A DNA stretch of 64,000 nt. It comes from CS4-C045 sp963844115. Its GTDB lineage: Bacteria; Planctomycetota; Planctomycetia; Pirellulales; UBA7805. A model generated the notes under the pieces. The model made no database searches. It saw nothing but the letters and a program-made list of their open reading frames with translations, and was not told where the DNA came from. The stretch is taken from assembly GCA_963844115.1 (NCBI GenBank), contig CAWJNN010000008.1, forward strand, positions 1-64,000, read 5' to 3'. This document shows positions 1 through 9,879 of the stretch, in pieces (the stretch's first letter is position 1; the number at the start of each line of letters is the position of its first letter). A program made the translations under genes and the position numbers.

Positions 1-1725
1 ATCCGACGGACGAGCCCAAAAAGGGCGAACGCGCCTAGCAATACGGCCAGCCCCAGGATCCAAGGCCTTCGCCGACTCGGCGGCTTGCCCGGACCTCTGG
101 TCGTGGTCGTCGACTCGTCCCGTTGCGTTCCTGCAAGGGTATCGTCATTCGGTTGCGCCGAATTGCCGGTCGACGGTTGCTGCGATGATTCGTGGCGGCT
201 GATCGGCGTCATCGCTGGCGCTATGGTCGTCGCGCGACGGAAGGTGTCCAGCGCCTCGCACAGCTGGCCAGGTTCGACGTAGCGGTCCTCCGGCTTCTTG
301 GCCAGCGTTTTTTCGATAATCCGCCAAAGTTGAAGAGGCATATCCGTGGTTGTGTCTAACGGGGGCGGCGCCACGGTCCGGTGCGCGAACTCCTGGTTGT
401 AGTTCGAATTCTGAAAGGGAGGATGACCGGCAATCAGGTGATAGAACGTACATCCCAGAGAATAAATATCTGCGCGGATGTCGACCGTGGTGCTGGCCCA
501 TTGCTCGGGGGCCATGTAGTAGGCAGTCCCCATCGTGCGCTGGTCGTGTTGAGTAATACGATTCACGTTGTCTCCGACCAGTAATGCCAGCCCCAGGTCC
601 AAAATCTTGATGATTTCGGAATTGCCTTCGTTGGCCAGCATCAGGTTGGACGGCTTGATGTCGCGGTGAACCAGGCCGTGCGCATGAATGTATTGCAGAC
701 CTTCTGCTGTCTGACGTACCAGTTCGCATGCTTTACTTAGCGACAAGGGACCGCTGTCGCTGACCAGCCGATCCAGCGTGATGCCGTCGACGTATTCCAA
801 AACCAGGAAATGATATTGATCGTCGCGACTAGACGAGTGAAATGCCTGGATGATGTTGGGGTGTTTGAGTCGCGCGACAACGTTGATTTCCCGATAAAAT
901 CTTTCGAGAATCTCTTTGTTTCCGGGCCCTAACAGACTGTCCTTGATCAGCTTCAGCACACAGATCCGGCCCATGCCGACGTGCCGTGCCTTGAAGACCT
1001 TTCCCATTCCCCCTTCCGCAATCTCTTCCAGCAGTTCGTAGTCCTTGATGCGCAGACCCGTCAGGGGTTCACGCAGAGTGGCCGCGGTTGCCGGGATCTC
1101 AGGTGCCGACGAACCAACGACGACGGCCGACGACGAGCCGGGCGCGGAAGACAGCGACGCCGGCTGATGATCGTCATAGACGATCTCGAAGACCAGCTTG
1201 CGACCAATGCCGGGGAGCTCGTCGGGCGCCATGTTCATGCAGCCGGATATCGGCGAAGTCTTCTTCCCGCACGAAGGTGGCGACCACTTCCGAGACAATG
1301 ATTCGCCTTTCGGTCGCCAGTTGCACCAGCCGAGCTGCGTAATCGACACTGGTTCCGATGTAGTTACCTGCTTCGTGCGGGTCGGCAGAGGCGGGACCCA
1401 TATGAATTCCGATCTTGATCCCCAAGGGGCGACCGTCGGGTGTTTCGATCGGTTGTTCCGCGTGCAGTTGCTGTACTTCGATGGCCCACGTGACCGCCTG
1501 GATCGGATTCCTGAATTCGAGGAAGTGACCGTCTCCCTGCGTCGAGACGATGCGCCCTTCGTGTTCGGCCAACCCCGTTTCGATTAACTTGCGGTGCGGT
1601 CGGAGAATTTGTTCCGCGAAGTGATGATCGCGCTGCGCACTATCGCGGCCGGGCATCTGCTTTTTCAACCGTGTCGAACCGACAATATCGGTAAACACAA
1701 AGGCCCTGATTTCAACCGAAGGCAT
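1..1725 (-). CDS. Class III nucleotide cyclase fused to Ser/Thr protein kinase (partial, frameshifted)
   Basis: The protein starts at the ATG complementary to 1725 and runs off the left edge. Residues 1-170 form a class III adenylate/guanylate cyclase domain: FTDIVGSTRLKK carries the first metal-binding Asp, QGDGHFLEF the second, followed by IKIGIHMGPA. After a short linker a Hanks-type kinase follows: glycine loop EGGMGKVFKA near residue 238, catalytic HRDIKPSNLML near 350, DLG in place of DFG, and GTAYYMAPEQW. A proline/serine-rich juxtamembrane stretch then leads to one membrane helix (WILGLAVLLGAFALFGLV) near position 10-60. The reading frame shifts by one base at about 1222-1232, between the two domains, so either this is one fusion with a sequencing indel or two broken halves. 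Inference: a membrane-bound signalling protein making or sensing cyclic nucleotides and phosphorylating targets. Confidence 0.8.
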
Positions 1726-1729
1726 GGTT

Positions 1730-2281
1730 TTAGTTGACAGAAGGGTCGTCAGGAAAGTGTTTCAGGCTTTTCTCGGCACCCAAAACGTGACGCGTGATAT
1801 CTCGACTGACACGATTCCACAGATCGCCCGTCTCGCCGAAAATGTAGTCTTCGGTAGCTTTGGTCGAGATCCACCCGCCCATCTTCATTTCGTTCTCTAG
1901 TTGTCCCGTGGCCCAACCGGCGTATCCACTGAACAAACGAAATTCGGCGGCCGGCTCTCGCACCAGCTGGTCAAGATATTCCCGCTGAGCGGCAATGAAG
2001 ACACCCGGCATAATTTCCGCTTCGCCCAGGGAATTCTGTTTGTGGACCGCCAGCAACGGACCGGTGACCGGACCACCCACACTAATGGCTTGTTGGCATT
2101 GGCACGGGTCCGCCGAGATCTCATCCCATAACTCCTCTACCGTGCGATCCGTGGGACGATTCAGCACCACGCCAAATGCACCGTTCTCGTCATGTTCGAT
2201 CATTAACACAACGGCCTGCGCGAAATTGGGGTCGGCCAGCTGCGGCGAGGCGATAATCAGAGTGCCTTTGAGGAATTTCAT
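1730..2281 (-). CDS. AlgH/YqgE family protein (UPF0301, DUF179)
   Basis: A 183-residue protein, the usual length for this family. It begins MKFLKGTLIIASPQL and contains the family signature blocks DPNFAQAVVLMIEHDENGA, GVVLNRPT, the GGPV turn and FSGYAGWATGQLENEM. The biochemical role of the family is not established; in pseudomonads AlgH has been linked to regulation of alginate and virulence genes. Only 4 bases separate its stop from the start of the downstream cyclase-kinase, so the two are probably co-transcribed. Confidence 0.92.
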   Translation of the reverse strand: MKFLKGTLIIASPQLADPNFAQAVVLMIEHDENGAFGVVLNRPTDRTVEELWDEISADPCQCQQAISVGGPVTGPLLAVHKQNSLGEAEIMPGVFIAAQREYLDQLVREPAAEFRLFSGYAGWATGQLENEMKMGGWISTKATEDYIFGETGDLWNRVSRDITRHVLGAEKSLKHFPDDPSVN

Positions 2282-2624
2282 CAGAAATATTTCATCGAAA
2301 AAGTGTCGACAGACAGCCCTATGGGGTTATTATATTGTGTATACGGGTTCGGTCGACCGCCAGTAGTTGGCACACGCGGCATCACACCCTATTATTTCCT
2401 CTCATCCCCTTGCCGGCCTGAAAATAGATTGCTGGAAGATTGCTGGTCAACGATCGGTTCTGAGGTTGGTCTTGGACGGCCATTCCAATATAGACAGAAT
2501 TACAATATCTGCTTTCTATTTCCATCCATTCTGCATCCAACTTGCTGATATCTTCTATGACAATCGCCTGAAGCGTTCTCAGGCGGCGATAGCAAGTGCG
2601 ATACTCCCGTTAGAGTAGTTTCTT
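2282..2624. other. Divergent intergenic region
   Basis: The stretch lies between the divergently transcribed algH-like gene and the S1-domain gene, so it should carry promoters for both. It is more AT-rich than its surroundings. No repeat, RNA gene or clear -35/-10 pair stands out by eye. Confidence 0.4.
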
Positions 2625-4300
2625 ATGACCGACGATCCGTCGCAGTTAGAACCCTCGTCGAATACCGTGGACACTCCCCCAGGGGAAAATCCCATCGCCG
2701 CTGACAGCGACGCCCAGCCCGCCGTCCAACCCGCTGCCCAGCCCGCTGCCCAGCCCGCTGCCCAGCCCGTCACGGACGCGGACGCGAAGCCGGCGGTGGA
2801 TCCGGCCGCCGTGGAATCGGAGAACGCGACCGGTCAAGTCGCGCGCCGGACACCCCACCGCCCGCCGCCAGACGAACGATCAAGATCGGTTCCCAGCGCA
2901 CGGCCGATTCGTCGGCCGCGACGATGAAACCGCGACCACCGGCTATCCAATCGAAGCTGGCGGCTTCCGCGGCAAATGAAAGCGCCACCGCCGAACAAGG
3001 AACGTCGATGACCGTCGCGCCCGCAGCCATGCCGCAGCTGCCGGAATTCACGCCCCCGCCACCACGACTCGCCGCGAGGTTGAGTCCAGAATTGCAGGCA
3101 GAAATCGATAGCGCGTTGGGCGACCTGTCGATGGAAGAAGTACTGGCCACGTCCGCGCCAGCGGTCGAACTAGAAGAGGGCGCTCGTGTCAAAGTGATCG
3201 TGTTGTCGGTGCGCGACGACAGCGTCCTTGCCGATCTGAATCAGCAATACCAGGGATTCGTTTCGCTGAAACAGTTCGAGAGCCCGCCCGAGCCAGGCGC
3301 GACGCTGGAAGTGATTGTGAATCGTTTCGATTCCGACGAAGGAATGTACGAATTGCACATCGCTGGCGCAGCGGTCGATGTCGCCCGCTGGGAAGAGTTG
3401 TCTGAAGGCATCGTCGTCGACGCTGTGGTGACCGGCCACAACAAAGGCGGACTGGAATGCGAGGTCAACAAGCTGCGAGGTTTTATTCCGGCCAGCCAAG
3501 TGGGACTGTATCGGATTGATAACCTGGAAGAAATGGTCGGTCAGCGTTTTGCCTGTGTGGTGACGGAAGTCAATCCGGACAAGCGCAACCTGGTGCTCAG
3601 CCGACGCGGTGTCTTGGAACGCGAACGGACCGACGCCAAGCAAAAACTGTTGCAGGAATTGAAGGTTGGCCAGACTCGAGATGGCGTCGTCCGACGCCTG
3701 CAGCCCTTTGGAGCCTTTGTCGACCTGGGAGGCGTCGATGGTCTGGTACATATCAGCCAGCTGAGCTGGGATCGGATTGATCATCCCAGCGAAGTGCTGA
3801 AAGAAGGGCAACAGATCAAGGTCAAGATCAACAAGATTAATCCGGAAACGGGGAAGATCGGCCTGGCCTATCGCGACACCTGGGAAAATCCCTGGGAAAA
3901 GGCCGCCGAGAAATACCAATCCAAATCCACGGTTCAGGGAACGGTGACGCGGCTGACCGACTTTGGCGCATTCGTAAAACTGGAACCAGGAGTGGAGGGA
4001 TTGATTCATGTCTCCGAGCTGGCGCATCATCGCGTATGGCGGGCGAGCGATGTGTTGAGCGAAGGGCAGCAGGTCGATGTGATGGTCCTGAGCGTCGATC
4101 CGGATGCGCAGCGGATCAGCCTGTCGCTGAAAGCCCTGCAACAGCCGCCGGCGAAAAAGGAAGACGATTCCAAAGGCGACGACCCGTCGGACACCGGACA
4201 GCAATCCGCCTCCTCGTCAACGAAGCCGAAACGAAAAACTCCGCTGCGTGGTGGCGTCGACCGACCTTCGGACGGTAAAAATTTCGGCCTGCAATGGTGA
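2625..4300 (+). CDS. S1 RNA-binding domain protein, ribosomal protein S1-like (frameshifted)
   Basis: The C-terminal 458 residues contain four S1 (OB-fold) repeats. Clear examples are GVVRRLQPFGAFVDLGGVDG followed by LVHISQLSWDRI, and GTVTRLTDFGAFVKLEPGVE followed by LIHVSELAH. The N-terminal 80 residues are low complexity, with four QPAA repeats at 2725-2768. The first segment (start 2625) and the main segment are in different frames; they join at about 2865, where the second frame reads RRTIKIGSQRTADSSAATMK. One indel there restores a single protein of about 555 residues with a basic tail. Four S1 repeats without an IspH or CMP-kinase fusion fit the S1-like translation proteins of planctomycetes. 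Role inferred: mRNA binding on the ribosome. Confidence 0.85.
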
Positions 4301-4509
4301 CCCCCGCCGCACGTCCCTGGTCGTGAAAAACTTCAATTGACCTCGTCGCGGCACTCATCGTATCTTGTTGGCCAATAAAGCCTTTGCGGCGATTGTGCCA
4401 TTTCTTGCGAGAATTTCTGTGACTCGCGTGGCCTTGTTCGGCAACTCAACAAACGCCTGCGCCGCTTGAGGTGGTAAGGCAAATGCTGGCCGGAAAGTGA
4501 GAAGGGGCC

Positions 4510-5067
4510 TTGGACCTAACCGGTCGCACAGACGAAGAGCTGGCTGTCGAATCTTGTCGCGAAGACTCGGACGGACCTGCTTTCCGCTGCCTGCTCGATC
4601 GTTACCAGCAAAAAGTCTGGCAGATTTGTTACCGATTGATGGGGAACGCCGAGGACGCGAGTGATGCCGCCCAAGAAGTATTTATCCGCCTGTTTCTGCA
4701 CCGCGAACGTTACCAGGGAAAGTCGAAATACTCGACCTGGGTCCACGGCGTAGCCCTGCGGACGTGCCTGTCCCTGCGTCGTGCACGCGGGCGGCGGCAG
4801 CGACGAGTGGCAACGGCCGTGATCACGCCAGAGATGGCGACCGAGACGGCCAAGAACGATCAGTCGGCAGTCAACATAGACTTAGCGCAAATGTTGGAAA
4901 GTCTGAGTGAAGAAGACCGAGCGATGTTGATTTTCAAGCATGCGGAAGGTTACAGCTACGAAGAACTGTCGGATGTGTTCCACCTCTCTGTCAGCGCCTG
5001 CAAAATGCGCGTGAGCCGAGCGCGCGAGAAACTGAAACAACGATTCCCCCGCGAACTCGCGGACTGA
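4510..5067 (+). CDS. ECF-type RNA polymerase sigma factor
   Basis: The 185-residue protein has sigma-70 region 2 (residues 25-90, with DASDAAQEVFIRLF and KYSTWVHGVALRTCL) and region 4 (residues 125-180, LSEEDRAMLIFKHAEGYSYE, then a helix-turn-helix with SVSACKMRVSRAREKLKQR). The start is a TTG preceded by AAGGGG. Region 3 is absent, as expected for an ECF sigma factor. The next gene begins 15 bases after the stop and encodes a small membrane-type protein that may be the cognate regulator. Confidence 0.93.
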   Translation: MDLTGRTDEELAVESCREDSDGPAFRCLLDRYQQKVWQICYRLMGNAEDASDAAQEVFIRLFLHRERYQGKSKYSTWVHGVALRTCLSLRRARGRRQRRVATAVITPEMATETAKNDQSAVNIDLAQMLESLSEEDRAMLIFKHAEGYSYEELSDVFHLSVSACKMRVSRAREKLKQRFPRELAD

Positions 5068-5082
5068 CCCGGTAGACCTCAT

Positions 5083-5304
5083 ATGCGATTCGATCAATTA
5101 TCCGAAACCGAAGTACCGCCCGCACCGGAGGACTTGGCCCAGCAGGTCCATCACCGGCTGAACCGAGTGCTGGTGATGATGCACATCGGCGACTTTTTGC
5201 TGCGTGCCGTGCCGACCGCGTCCCTGACGTTTGTCAAACCGGTTTTGGCGTTTTTCAGATACAGCTGCACCGGCCGTTTCGGACAGCGTACGGGACGGCG
5301 ATGA
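5083..5304 (+). CDS. Small putative membrane protein downstream of the ECF sigma factor
   Basis: A 73-residue protein lying 15 bases after the sigma factor stop. It begins MRFDQLSETEVPPAPEDL, then QQVHHRLNRVLVMMHIGDFL, then a hydrophobic segment (FVKPVLAFFRYSCTG). The layout suggests an amphipathic N-terminus and one membrane segment. The last residues (RFGQRTGRR) may be out of frame. No zinc-binding anti-sigma motif (HxxxCxxC) is present. Inference from position only: it may modulate the sigma factor. Confidence 0.6.
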   Translation: MRFDQLSETEVPPAPEDLAQQVHHRLNRVLVMMHIGDFLLRAVPTASLTFVKPVLAFFRYSCTGRFGQRTGRR

Positions 5305-5420
5305 AATCGCAAGCATCGCAAGTGCGATGCGTAGGCAAGAGAAAATCATAACCCGCTGCGTAAGCGAGGGATAACACCGACATTCGATGATGTGTTCCAA
5401 CCTTTTTTGGAGGAAAAACG

Positions 5421-6311
5421 ATGTTAGATGAACAAACCCAAGGCGTAGGTCAAGCCTTAGAAGGAGCTAGAAAGACCTTTACGGATACGGCCAGTGAATC
5501 GGGGATAACCCTGATCGAGAGTTTTTCCGAATTCTGGAATCAGATCGTGGCGTTGGCGCCGAAGCTGACCGCGGCGATTGTCATCCTGGTCGTCGGTTAT
5601 CTCGTTGCCCGCCTGGTGGGCCGTATCGTGACGACTCTGTTCGAGCGGATTGGATTACAGCGCGGCGCAGAGCGCAGTGGCTTAATTCAGTCGATGAACG
5701 AGATTGGCATTCAGCGGTCGGTACCTCAGATCGTTGGGCGGATCTTCTTTTGGTTTTTGATGTGGGTCTTCCTGATGGCGGGGTTCAAGGTGTTGGGATG
5801 GCAGGCCGTTTCCACGGCCCTGGAAGGAATCATCGGCTACATTCCCAATATCCTGGTCGCCTCGGTCATGATTGTCATTGGTTTGTTGGTCGCTGCCCTC
5901 TTACGAGGCGTGATCGCGACCAGTGCGGATCGCGTTGGCGTGAGTTATTCGCAGCAACTGGCCAACGCTGCCTACTATGTGCTGGCTCTGATTACTTTCC
6001 TGGCGGCACTGAAGCACCTGGGCGTCGAACTGGATCTGTTGAACAACCTGATTCTGATCGCGGCCGGGGCAGTGGCTGTCGGTTTTGCCCTGGCGTTCGG
6101 CTTCGGAGGCCGCGACGTGGTGGGCGGGATTCTGGCCGGTTACTACATCCGTCAGCGGATGGATGCGGGTGATCAGGTACGGATCGGCGACCTGCAAGGT
6201 GTCGTCCGGGACGTCGGTCCGGTGGCGACCGTGATCGAAACGGACGAAGGTGGCCTGGTCCATCGTCGCAGCATCCCGAACGTCAAGATGCTGAACGAAG
6301 CGATCCGCTAA
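5421..6311 (+). CDS. MscS-type mechanosensitive channel / conserved TM-helix protein
   Basis: A 296-residue membrane protein with a strong ribosome-binding site (GGAGG, 7 bases before the ATG). Five or so hydrophobic segments are visible: LTAAIVILVVGYLVARLVG, the IFFWFLMWVFLMAGF region, ILVASVMIVIGLLVAALL, ANAAYYVLALITFLAAL and LILIAAGAVAVGFALAFGFG. The GFGGRDVVGGILAGYY block followed by GDQVRIGDLQGVV matches the pore-lining helix and beta domain start of MscS-like proteins. Length and repeated TM pattern fit the 'conserved TM helix' subgroup. Inference: osmotic-shock channel. A hairpin with a T run follows at 6354-6391. Confidence 0.85.
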   Translation: MLDEQTQGVGQALEGARKTFTDTASESGITLIESFSEFWNQIVALAPKLTAAIVILVVGYLVARLVGRIVTTLFERIGLQRGAERSGLIQSMNEIGIQRSVPQIVGRIFFWFLMWVFLMAGFKVLGWQAVSTALEGIIGYIPNILVASVMIVIGLLVAALLRGVIATSADRVGVSYSQQLANAAYYVLALITFLAALKHLGVELDLLNNLILIAAGAVAVGFALAFGFGGRDVVGGILAGYYIRQRMDAGDQVRIGDLQGVVRDVGPVATVIETDEGGLVHRRSIPNVKMLNEAIR

Positions 6312-7305
6312 CTGCGGTTCCACGAAGTAGCTCGGTTACCGAAGCGATTACGCGGCGGGGCGCTGTACAAACAGCGCTCCGCCGTTTTTTTGCGCCCGGA
6401 TCATGAAGGCCAAGCGCTGGTGCCCCTGCGTCTGCTGCCGAAGGCACAATGTGTATTTCGCGCTGAGGAAACGGAATCGAGAAGCCGCGATCGTCGAACC
6501 CGATTTTCAGTTTTTCGATCAAGTCCCACCGCACCGGCCAGTAATCGACCGAGGCGACCCACGGTCGTACGACGAAATTCACGCTGTTGTCAGACAGCTC
6601 GTCAACCGCCACGACCGGTTCTGGATCGGTCAGAATTCTTGGATCGTCCGTCACCAGGTCTTCTAGAAATCGTTTCACGGCCCGCAAGTCGTCGCTGTAG
6701 CCGCAGCCGACGACCAGATCGATCCGCCGCGTCGGCTTGGACGAATAATTCAAGATACTGTTACCGGTCACCGCCCCGTTGGGAATAATCACTTCAACAT
6801 TGTCGGGCGTTCGCATATGGGTGTTGAAGATATGAATCTCTTCAATGATTCCTTTTTCACCACCCGCGTGGACGAAGTCGCCGACCTTGAAGGGCCGAAA
6901 CAGGATGATCATTACGCCGGCGGCGAAATTGGATAACGAACCCTGCAATGCCATCCCAACGGCGAGTCCCGTTGCGGCGAGGATGGCGGCAAACGAGGTG
7001 GTGTTGAAGCCCAGCCGTTCCAGTGCGGCCATGACGACGACAATCAGAATAATCGAATGTGCGATGCGGCACAGGAATTTTGAAAGCGTTTCGTCCAGAC
7101 GTGCGCGACGCAGGAACTTTTCCAGGATTCGCGAGGTCTGACCAGCCACCCATTTTCCGACCACCAGGATGACCAGCGCGAACAGCACGTTACGAGCGAT
7201 GTCCGGCGCATAACGGACGAAGAATGCCGCCGCATTGGCCTTCAGCTGCTCCAGATCCAATTGATCCAGAAACGTCATTGTTTCCGCTAGCAGTGCGAAA
7301 TCCAT
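6283..7305 (-). CDS. Small-conductance mechanosensitive channel (MscS family)
   Basis: The 340-residue open frame has three N-terminal membrane segments and the classic MscS pore helix and beta domain: GLAVGMALQGSLSNFAAGVM, ILFRPFKVGDFV, then GIIEEIHIFNTHMRTPDN, VIIPNGAVTGNSILNYS and a C-terminal FDDRGFSIPFPQREIHI. It converges on the plus-strand channel gene and overlaps it by 29 bases as read. The last 60 residues look non-homologous. A one-base shift near 6430 would give a shorter end stopping at 6348, which is the more natural C-terminus. Role: pressure-gated release of solutes. Confidence 0.9.
   Translation of the reverse strand: MDFALLAETMTFLDQLDLEQLKANAAAFFVRYAPDIARNVLFALVILVVGKWVAGQTSRILEKFLRRARLDETLSKFLCRIAHSIILIVVVMAALERLGFNTTSFAAILAATGLAVGMALQGSLSNFAAGVMIILFRPFKVGDFVHAGGEKGIIEEIHIFNTHMRTPDNVEVIIPNGAVTGNSILNYSSKPTRRIDLVVGCGYSDDLRAVKRFLEDLVTDDPRILTDPEPVVAVDELSDNSVNFVVRPWVASVDYWPVRWDLIEKLKIGFDDRGFSIPFPQREIHIVPSAADAGAPALGLHDPGAKKRRSAVCTAPRRVIASVTELLRGTAVSGSLRSAS
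6354..6391 (+). terminator. Rho-independent terminator
   Basis: A 13-base stem (6354-6366 with 6371-6383, one G-T pair) and a 4-base loop are followed by seven Ts. It follows the plus-strand MscS-type gene. It also overlaps the 3' end of the convergent gene on the minus strand. Confidence 0.85.
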
Positions 7306-7490
7306 TTGCTACAGTACTTCCCGCGCGTTGAGCCGACGTTTTGCCGGATGGCCGCCGCCCGCGCGCACCGGCGCCACGGCACTAAAAGGGGCAGGGATAG
7401 TAGCGAGATTACGTCAGCAGGGCAAGCACGAATTCAGCCCGTTTCCTCCATCACCGGTCGCAACTTTGGCCGCAAAGGTGAAGGGAAAAC

Positions 7491-7516
7491 AAACGGCCCA
7501 CAGATTTGGGCCGTTT
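7491..7516 (-). terminator. Hairpin terminator candidate
   Basis: A perfect 10-bp inverted repeat (7491-7500 with 7507-7516) has a 6-base loop. Read on the minus strand it follows the HdeD-like gene and leads into a T-rich run. Confidence 0.6.
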
Positions 7517-7570
7517 GATCCAAACGCGAAGCCTAGCGTATCGGATGGGTTTAGATGTCTTCAACCACAC

Positions 7571-8047
7571 CTATTCTTCCGCCAAGTCGCGCAGTCCGAA
7601 CCCTAACATCAGCCAGGTCCAACCGTTAACCATCAATTCGACGGCAACCACGATACCAAGGATCCAAAAGTCCCCGTCGCGGAAGGCCGTCCAAATCAAT
7701 AAACCCAAAAACATCGAGACAATGCCGCTGAGAAGCGTCCAACCCCAATGCGTATGACGCTCCTGTAGCGCAACAAGAATTTTCACGAGACCTTCGACCA
7801 GTAAGAGGGCAGCCAGCAATAATGTTAGCGTCCCGAGTGTCAGTCCTGGGTGGTTCAGCGCAAGGCCGCCAACAACGAGATAAAGAATCCCTGTCAGCAT
7901 CTGCACAAAAACACCACTCCATTTCCCGGCCCAAAATGCCGTAATCAGTTGTGCGATACCGCCAACCACCAGTCTAGTTGCGTGCAACCACCAGTCTAGT
8001 TGCGTGCGACTAAATCCGTCCAGCCGGCGGATGATGGGGCCTCCCAT
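7571..8047 (-). CDS. HdeD-family (DUF308) membrane protein, 5' end disturbed
   Basis: A 158-residue hydrophobic protein with about five membrane segments, including GVFVQMLTGILYLVVGGLAL, LTLLLAALLLVEGLVKILVA and GWTLLSGIVSMFLGLLIWTA, in the repeating two-helix pattern of HdeD/DUF308. Most family members are longer and start with one more helix pair. A 22-bp exact tandem duplication (7964-7985 and 7986-8007) lies in the N-terminal codons; because 22 is not a multiple of 3 it shifts the frame, so the true start is uncertain. Confidence 0.75.
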   Translation of the reverse strand: MGGPIIRRLDGFSRTQLDWWLHATRLVVGGIAQLITAFWAGKWSGVFVQMLTGILYLVVGGLALNHPGLTLGTLTLLLAALLLVEGLVKILVALQERHTHWGWTLLSGIVSMFLGLLIWTAFRDGDFWILGIVVAVELMVNGWTWLMLGFGLRDLAEE

Positions 8048-8244
8048 CGGCAGTTACAATGTCCGAAAGCATTCCCCAGAACGAACGCGACTGAAATGCG
8101 CTAAACCTGGTTGCTACCCGTTAACGAATACGAATTTGGCCTCTGACCCTGTCAGTGATTGTAGTCCGCCGAATCGCGGCGTTCCATCATTTTTATGCGA
8201 GCAGCAGCAGAGCGTTCTGGCTGCGTGGAACGGCCCAGTTCACG

Positions 8245-9786
8245 TTAATCGATGTCAAATTTGATCCCCTGAGCCAGTGGCAATTCAGTGGAGTAGTTGA
8301 CCGTATTGGTCGCACGTCGCATGTAGGCCTTCCACGAGTCGGATCCGGATTCGCGGCCCCCGCCGGTATCCTTTTCACCGCCAAACGCGCCGCCGATTTC
8401 CGCTCCGCTGGTCCCGATATTGACGTTCGCGATCCCGCAATCGCTGCCTACCGCCGAACAGAACAGTTCTGCTTCGCGAACGTCGCCAGTAAAGATCGCC
8501 GACGACAAACCTTGAGGGACGCTATTGTGAATTTCGATCGCATCTTCCAGCGATTGGTATCTGATCAGATAGAGGATCGGCGCAAACGTTTCTTCCTGGA
8601 CGATCGCCGCGTCGTGTGAAATTTCGACGATCGCAGGGTGAACATAAACACCACCAATCGGGACTCCCTTAGTGACTCGACCACCTCCGTGGACAGTACC
8701 TCCCTGTCGTTTCGCTTCTTCCAACGCCGCGTCCATGGCTTGCCCGGATGCTTTGTCAATCAGCGGACCCACCAGGATGCCGTCTTGTCGCGGATCACCA
8801 ATCGCCAGCTGCTGATAGACGTTGCGCAGCCGGTCCCGCAACGGATCGGCGACCGACTCGTGCGTAATTAACCGCCGCAGGGAGGTACAGCGCTGGCCAC
8901 AGGTGCCAACCGCGGAAAAAGTGATCGCCCGCACCGCCATTTCCAGATCGGCCGACGGCGTGACGATCAACGCGTTGTTACCGCCAAGTTCCAGTAAAGG
9001 ACGAGCTAGTCGGCCCGCGACCGTGGGTCCTACTTCGCGGCCCATCCGCACCGAGCCGGTAGCAGAAACGAGCGGCAGCAGCCGGTGCGACGCCACCGCC
9101 TGGCCGACGGCTGGTCCGTCGCCAAGGATCATGTTGCATACGTCCGGCGGAACGTTGCCCATCCGCCGGGCAACGCTCACAGCAATTGCCTGGCACGCCA
9201 TCGCACACAACGGCGTTTTTTCCGAGGGCTTCCAGACCAGCGTGTCTCCGCAGACCAGGGCCAGCATGGCATTCCAGGCCCAGACGGCAACGGGAAAGTT
9301 GAAGGCGGTGATCACACCCACCGCTCCCAGCGGGTGCCACTGCTCGCTCAGCCGGTGCTGTGGTCGCTCCGAAGCGATGGTCAGGCCGTACAACTGCCGG
9401 CTGAGTCCGACGGCAAAGTCACAGATGTCGATCATCTCCTGGACTTCGCCCAGCGATTCCTGAGTAATCTTTCCCGCCTCCAGGGTAACCAGCAACGCCA
9501 GTTCTTCTTTGTGTTCGCGCAGCGCATCGCCGATTTGTCGTACGTACTCACCCCGTTGTGGAGCGGGGACCGTTCGCCAGTGCAGAAAGGCTTCGTGCGC
9601 GGCCGACACGACCGAATCGACCTGGTCCGCCGTTGCGGCGGCAAACGACGTGAGAGCAACGCCATCAATGGGGGATCGCAATTCGATCTGGGAACCCTGA
9701 CCGCTTAGCCACTTGCCGCCAATCGCAATCGATTGTGTTGGACTTGGAACACCCAAATTGTCGAGCACGTTTTTAAGTTCGGTCAT
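8245..9786 (-). CDS. Aldehyde dehydrogenase, ALDH7 / L-piperidine-6-carboxylate dehydrogenase type
   Basis: The protein of about 513 residues is a full-length NAD-dependent aldehyde dehydrogenase. Visible motifs: AFNFPVAVWAWNAMLALVCG, WKPSEKTPL, the LELGGNNALIV block with the catalytic Glu, and the catalytic Cys in GQRCTSLRRLI. The C-terminal block NIGTSGAEIGGAFGGEKDTG, then GGRESGSDSWKAYMRR, is typical of ALDH7 (AmaB, antiquitin), which oxidises alpha-aminoadipic semialdehyde in lysine breakdown. The ATG complementary to 9786 is preferred over an upstream GTG because GGAG lies 8 bases before it. A saccharopine-dehydrogenase-like gene lies about 4 kb away. Confidence 0.92.
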   Translation of the reverse strand: MTELKNVLDNLGVPSPTQSIAIGGKWLSGQGSQIELRSPIDGVALTSFAAATADQVDSVVSAAHEAFLHWRTVPAPQRGEYVRQIGDALREHKEELALLVTLEAGKITQESLGEVQEMIDICDFAVGLSRQLYGLTIASERPQHRLSEQWHPLGAVGVITAFNFPVAVWAWNAMLALVCGDTLVWKPSEKTPLCAMACQAIAVSVARRMGNVPPDVCNMILGDGPAVGQAVASHRLLPLVSATGSVRMGREVGPTVAGRLARPLLELGGNNALIVTPSADLEMAVRAITFSAVGTCGQRCTSLRRLITHESVADPLRDRLRNVYQQLAIGDPRQDGILVGPLIDKASGQAMDAALEEAKRQGGTVHGGGRVTKGVPIGGVYVHPAIVEISHDAAIVQEETFAPILYLIRYQSLEDAIEIHNSVPQGLSSAIFTGDVREAELFCSAVGSDCGIANVNIGTSGAEIGGAFGGEKDTGGGRESGSDSWKAYMRRATNTVNYSTELPLAQGIKFDID

Positions 9787-9815
9787 CACGTCGATCTCCA
9801 CAGTCTCGTTCAGAC

Positions 9816-9858
9816 AGGCCTCACTCTTGCTCTTGTGCTTCCTGGGAGGGTGAGGCCT
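9816..9858 (-). terminator. Inverted repeat between the lactonase and ALDH genes
   Basis: AGGCCTCAC at 9816-9824 pairs with GTGAGGCCT at 9850-9858 around a 25-base loop, just past the stop of the lactonase gene. There is no long T run, so termination is only a possibility. Confidence 0.4.
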
Positions 9859-9879
9859 TTAGAAATACGCACAATTCGT

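Noticed and set aside
145..729. Long minus-strand frame overlapping the kinase region
   Set aside because: It is an out-of-frame shadow of the kinase; the kinase frame carries HRDIKP and APE motifs.
8155..8619. Plus-strand frame opposite the aldehyde dehydrogenase
   Set aside because: Antisense shadow of a well-conserved gene.
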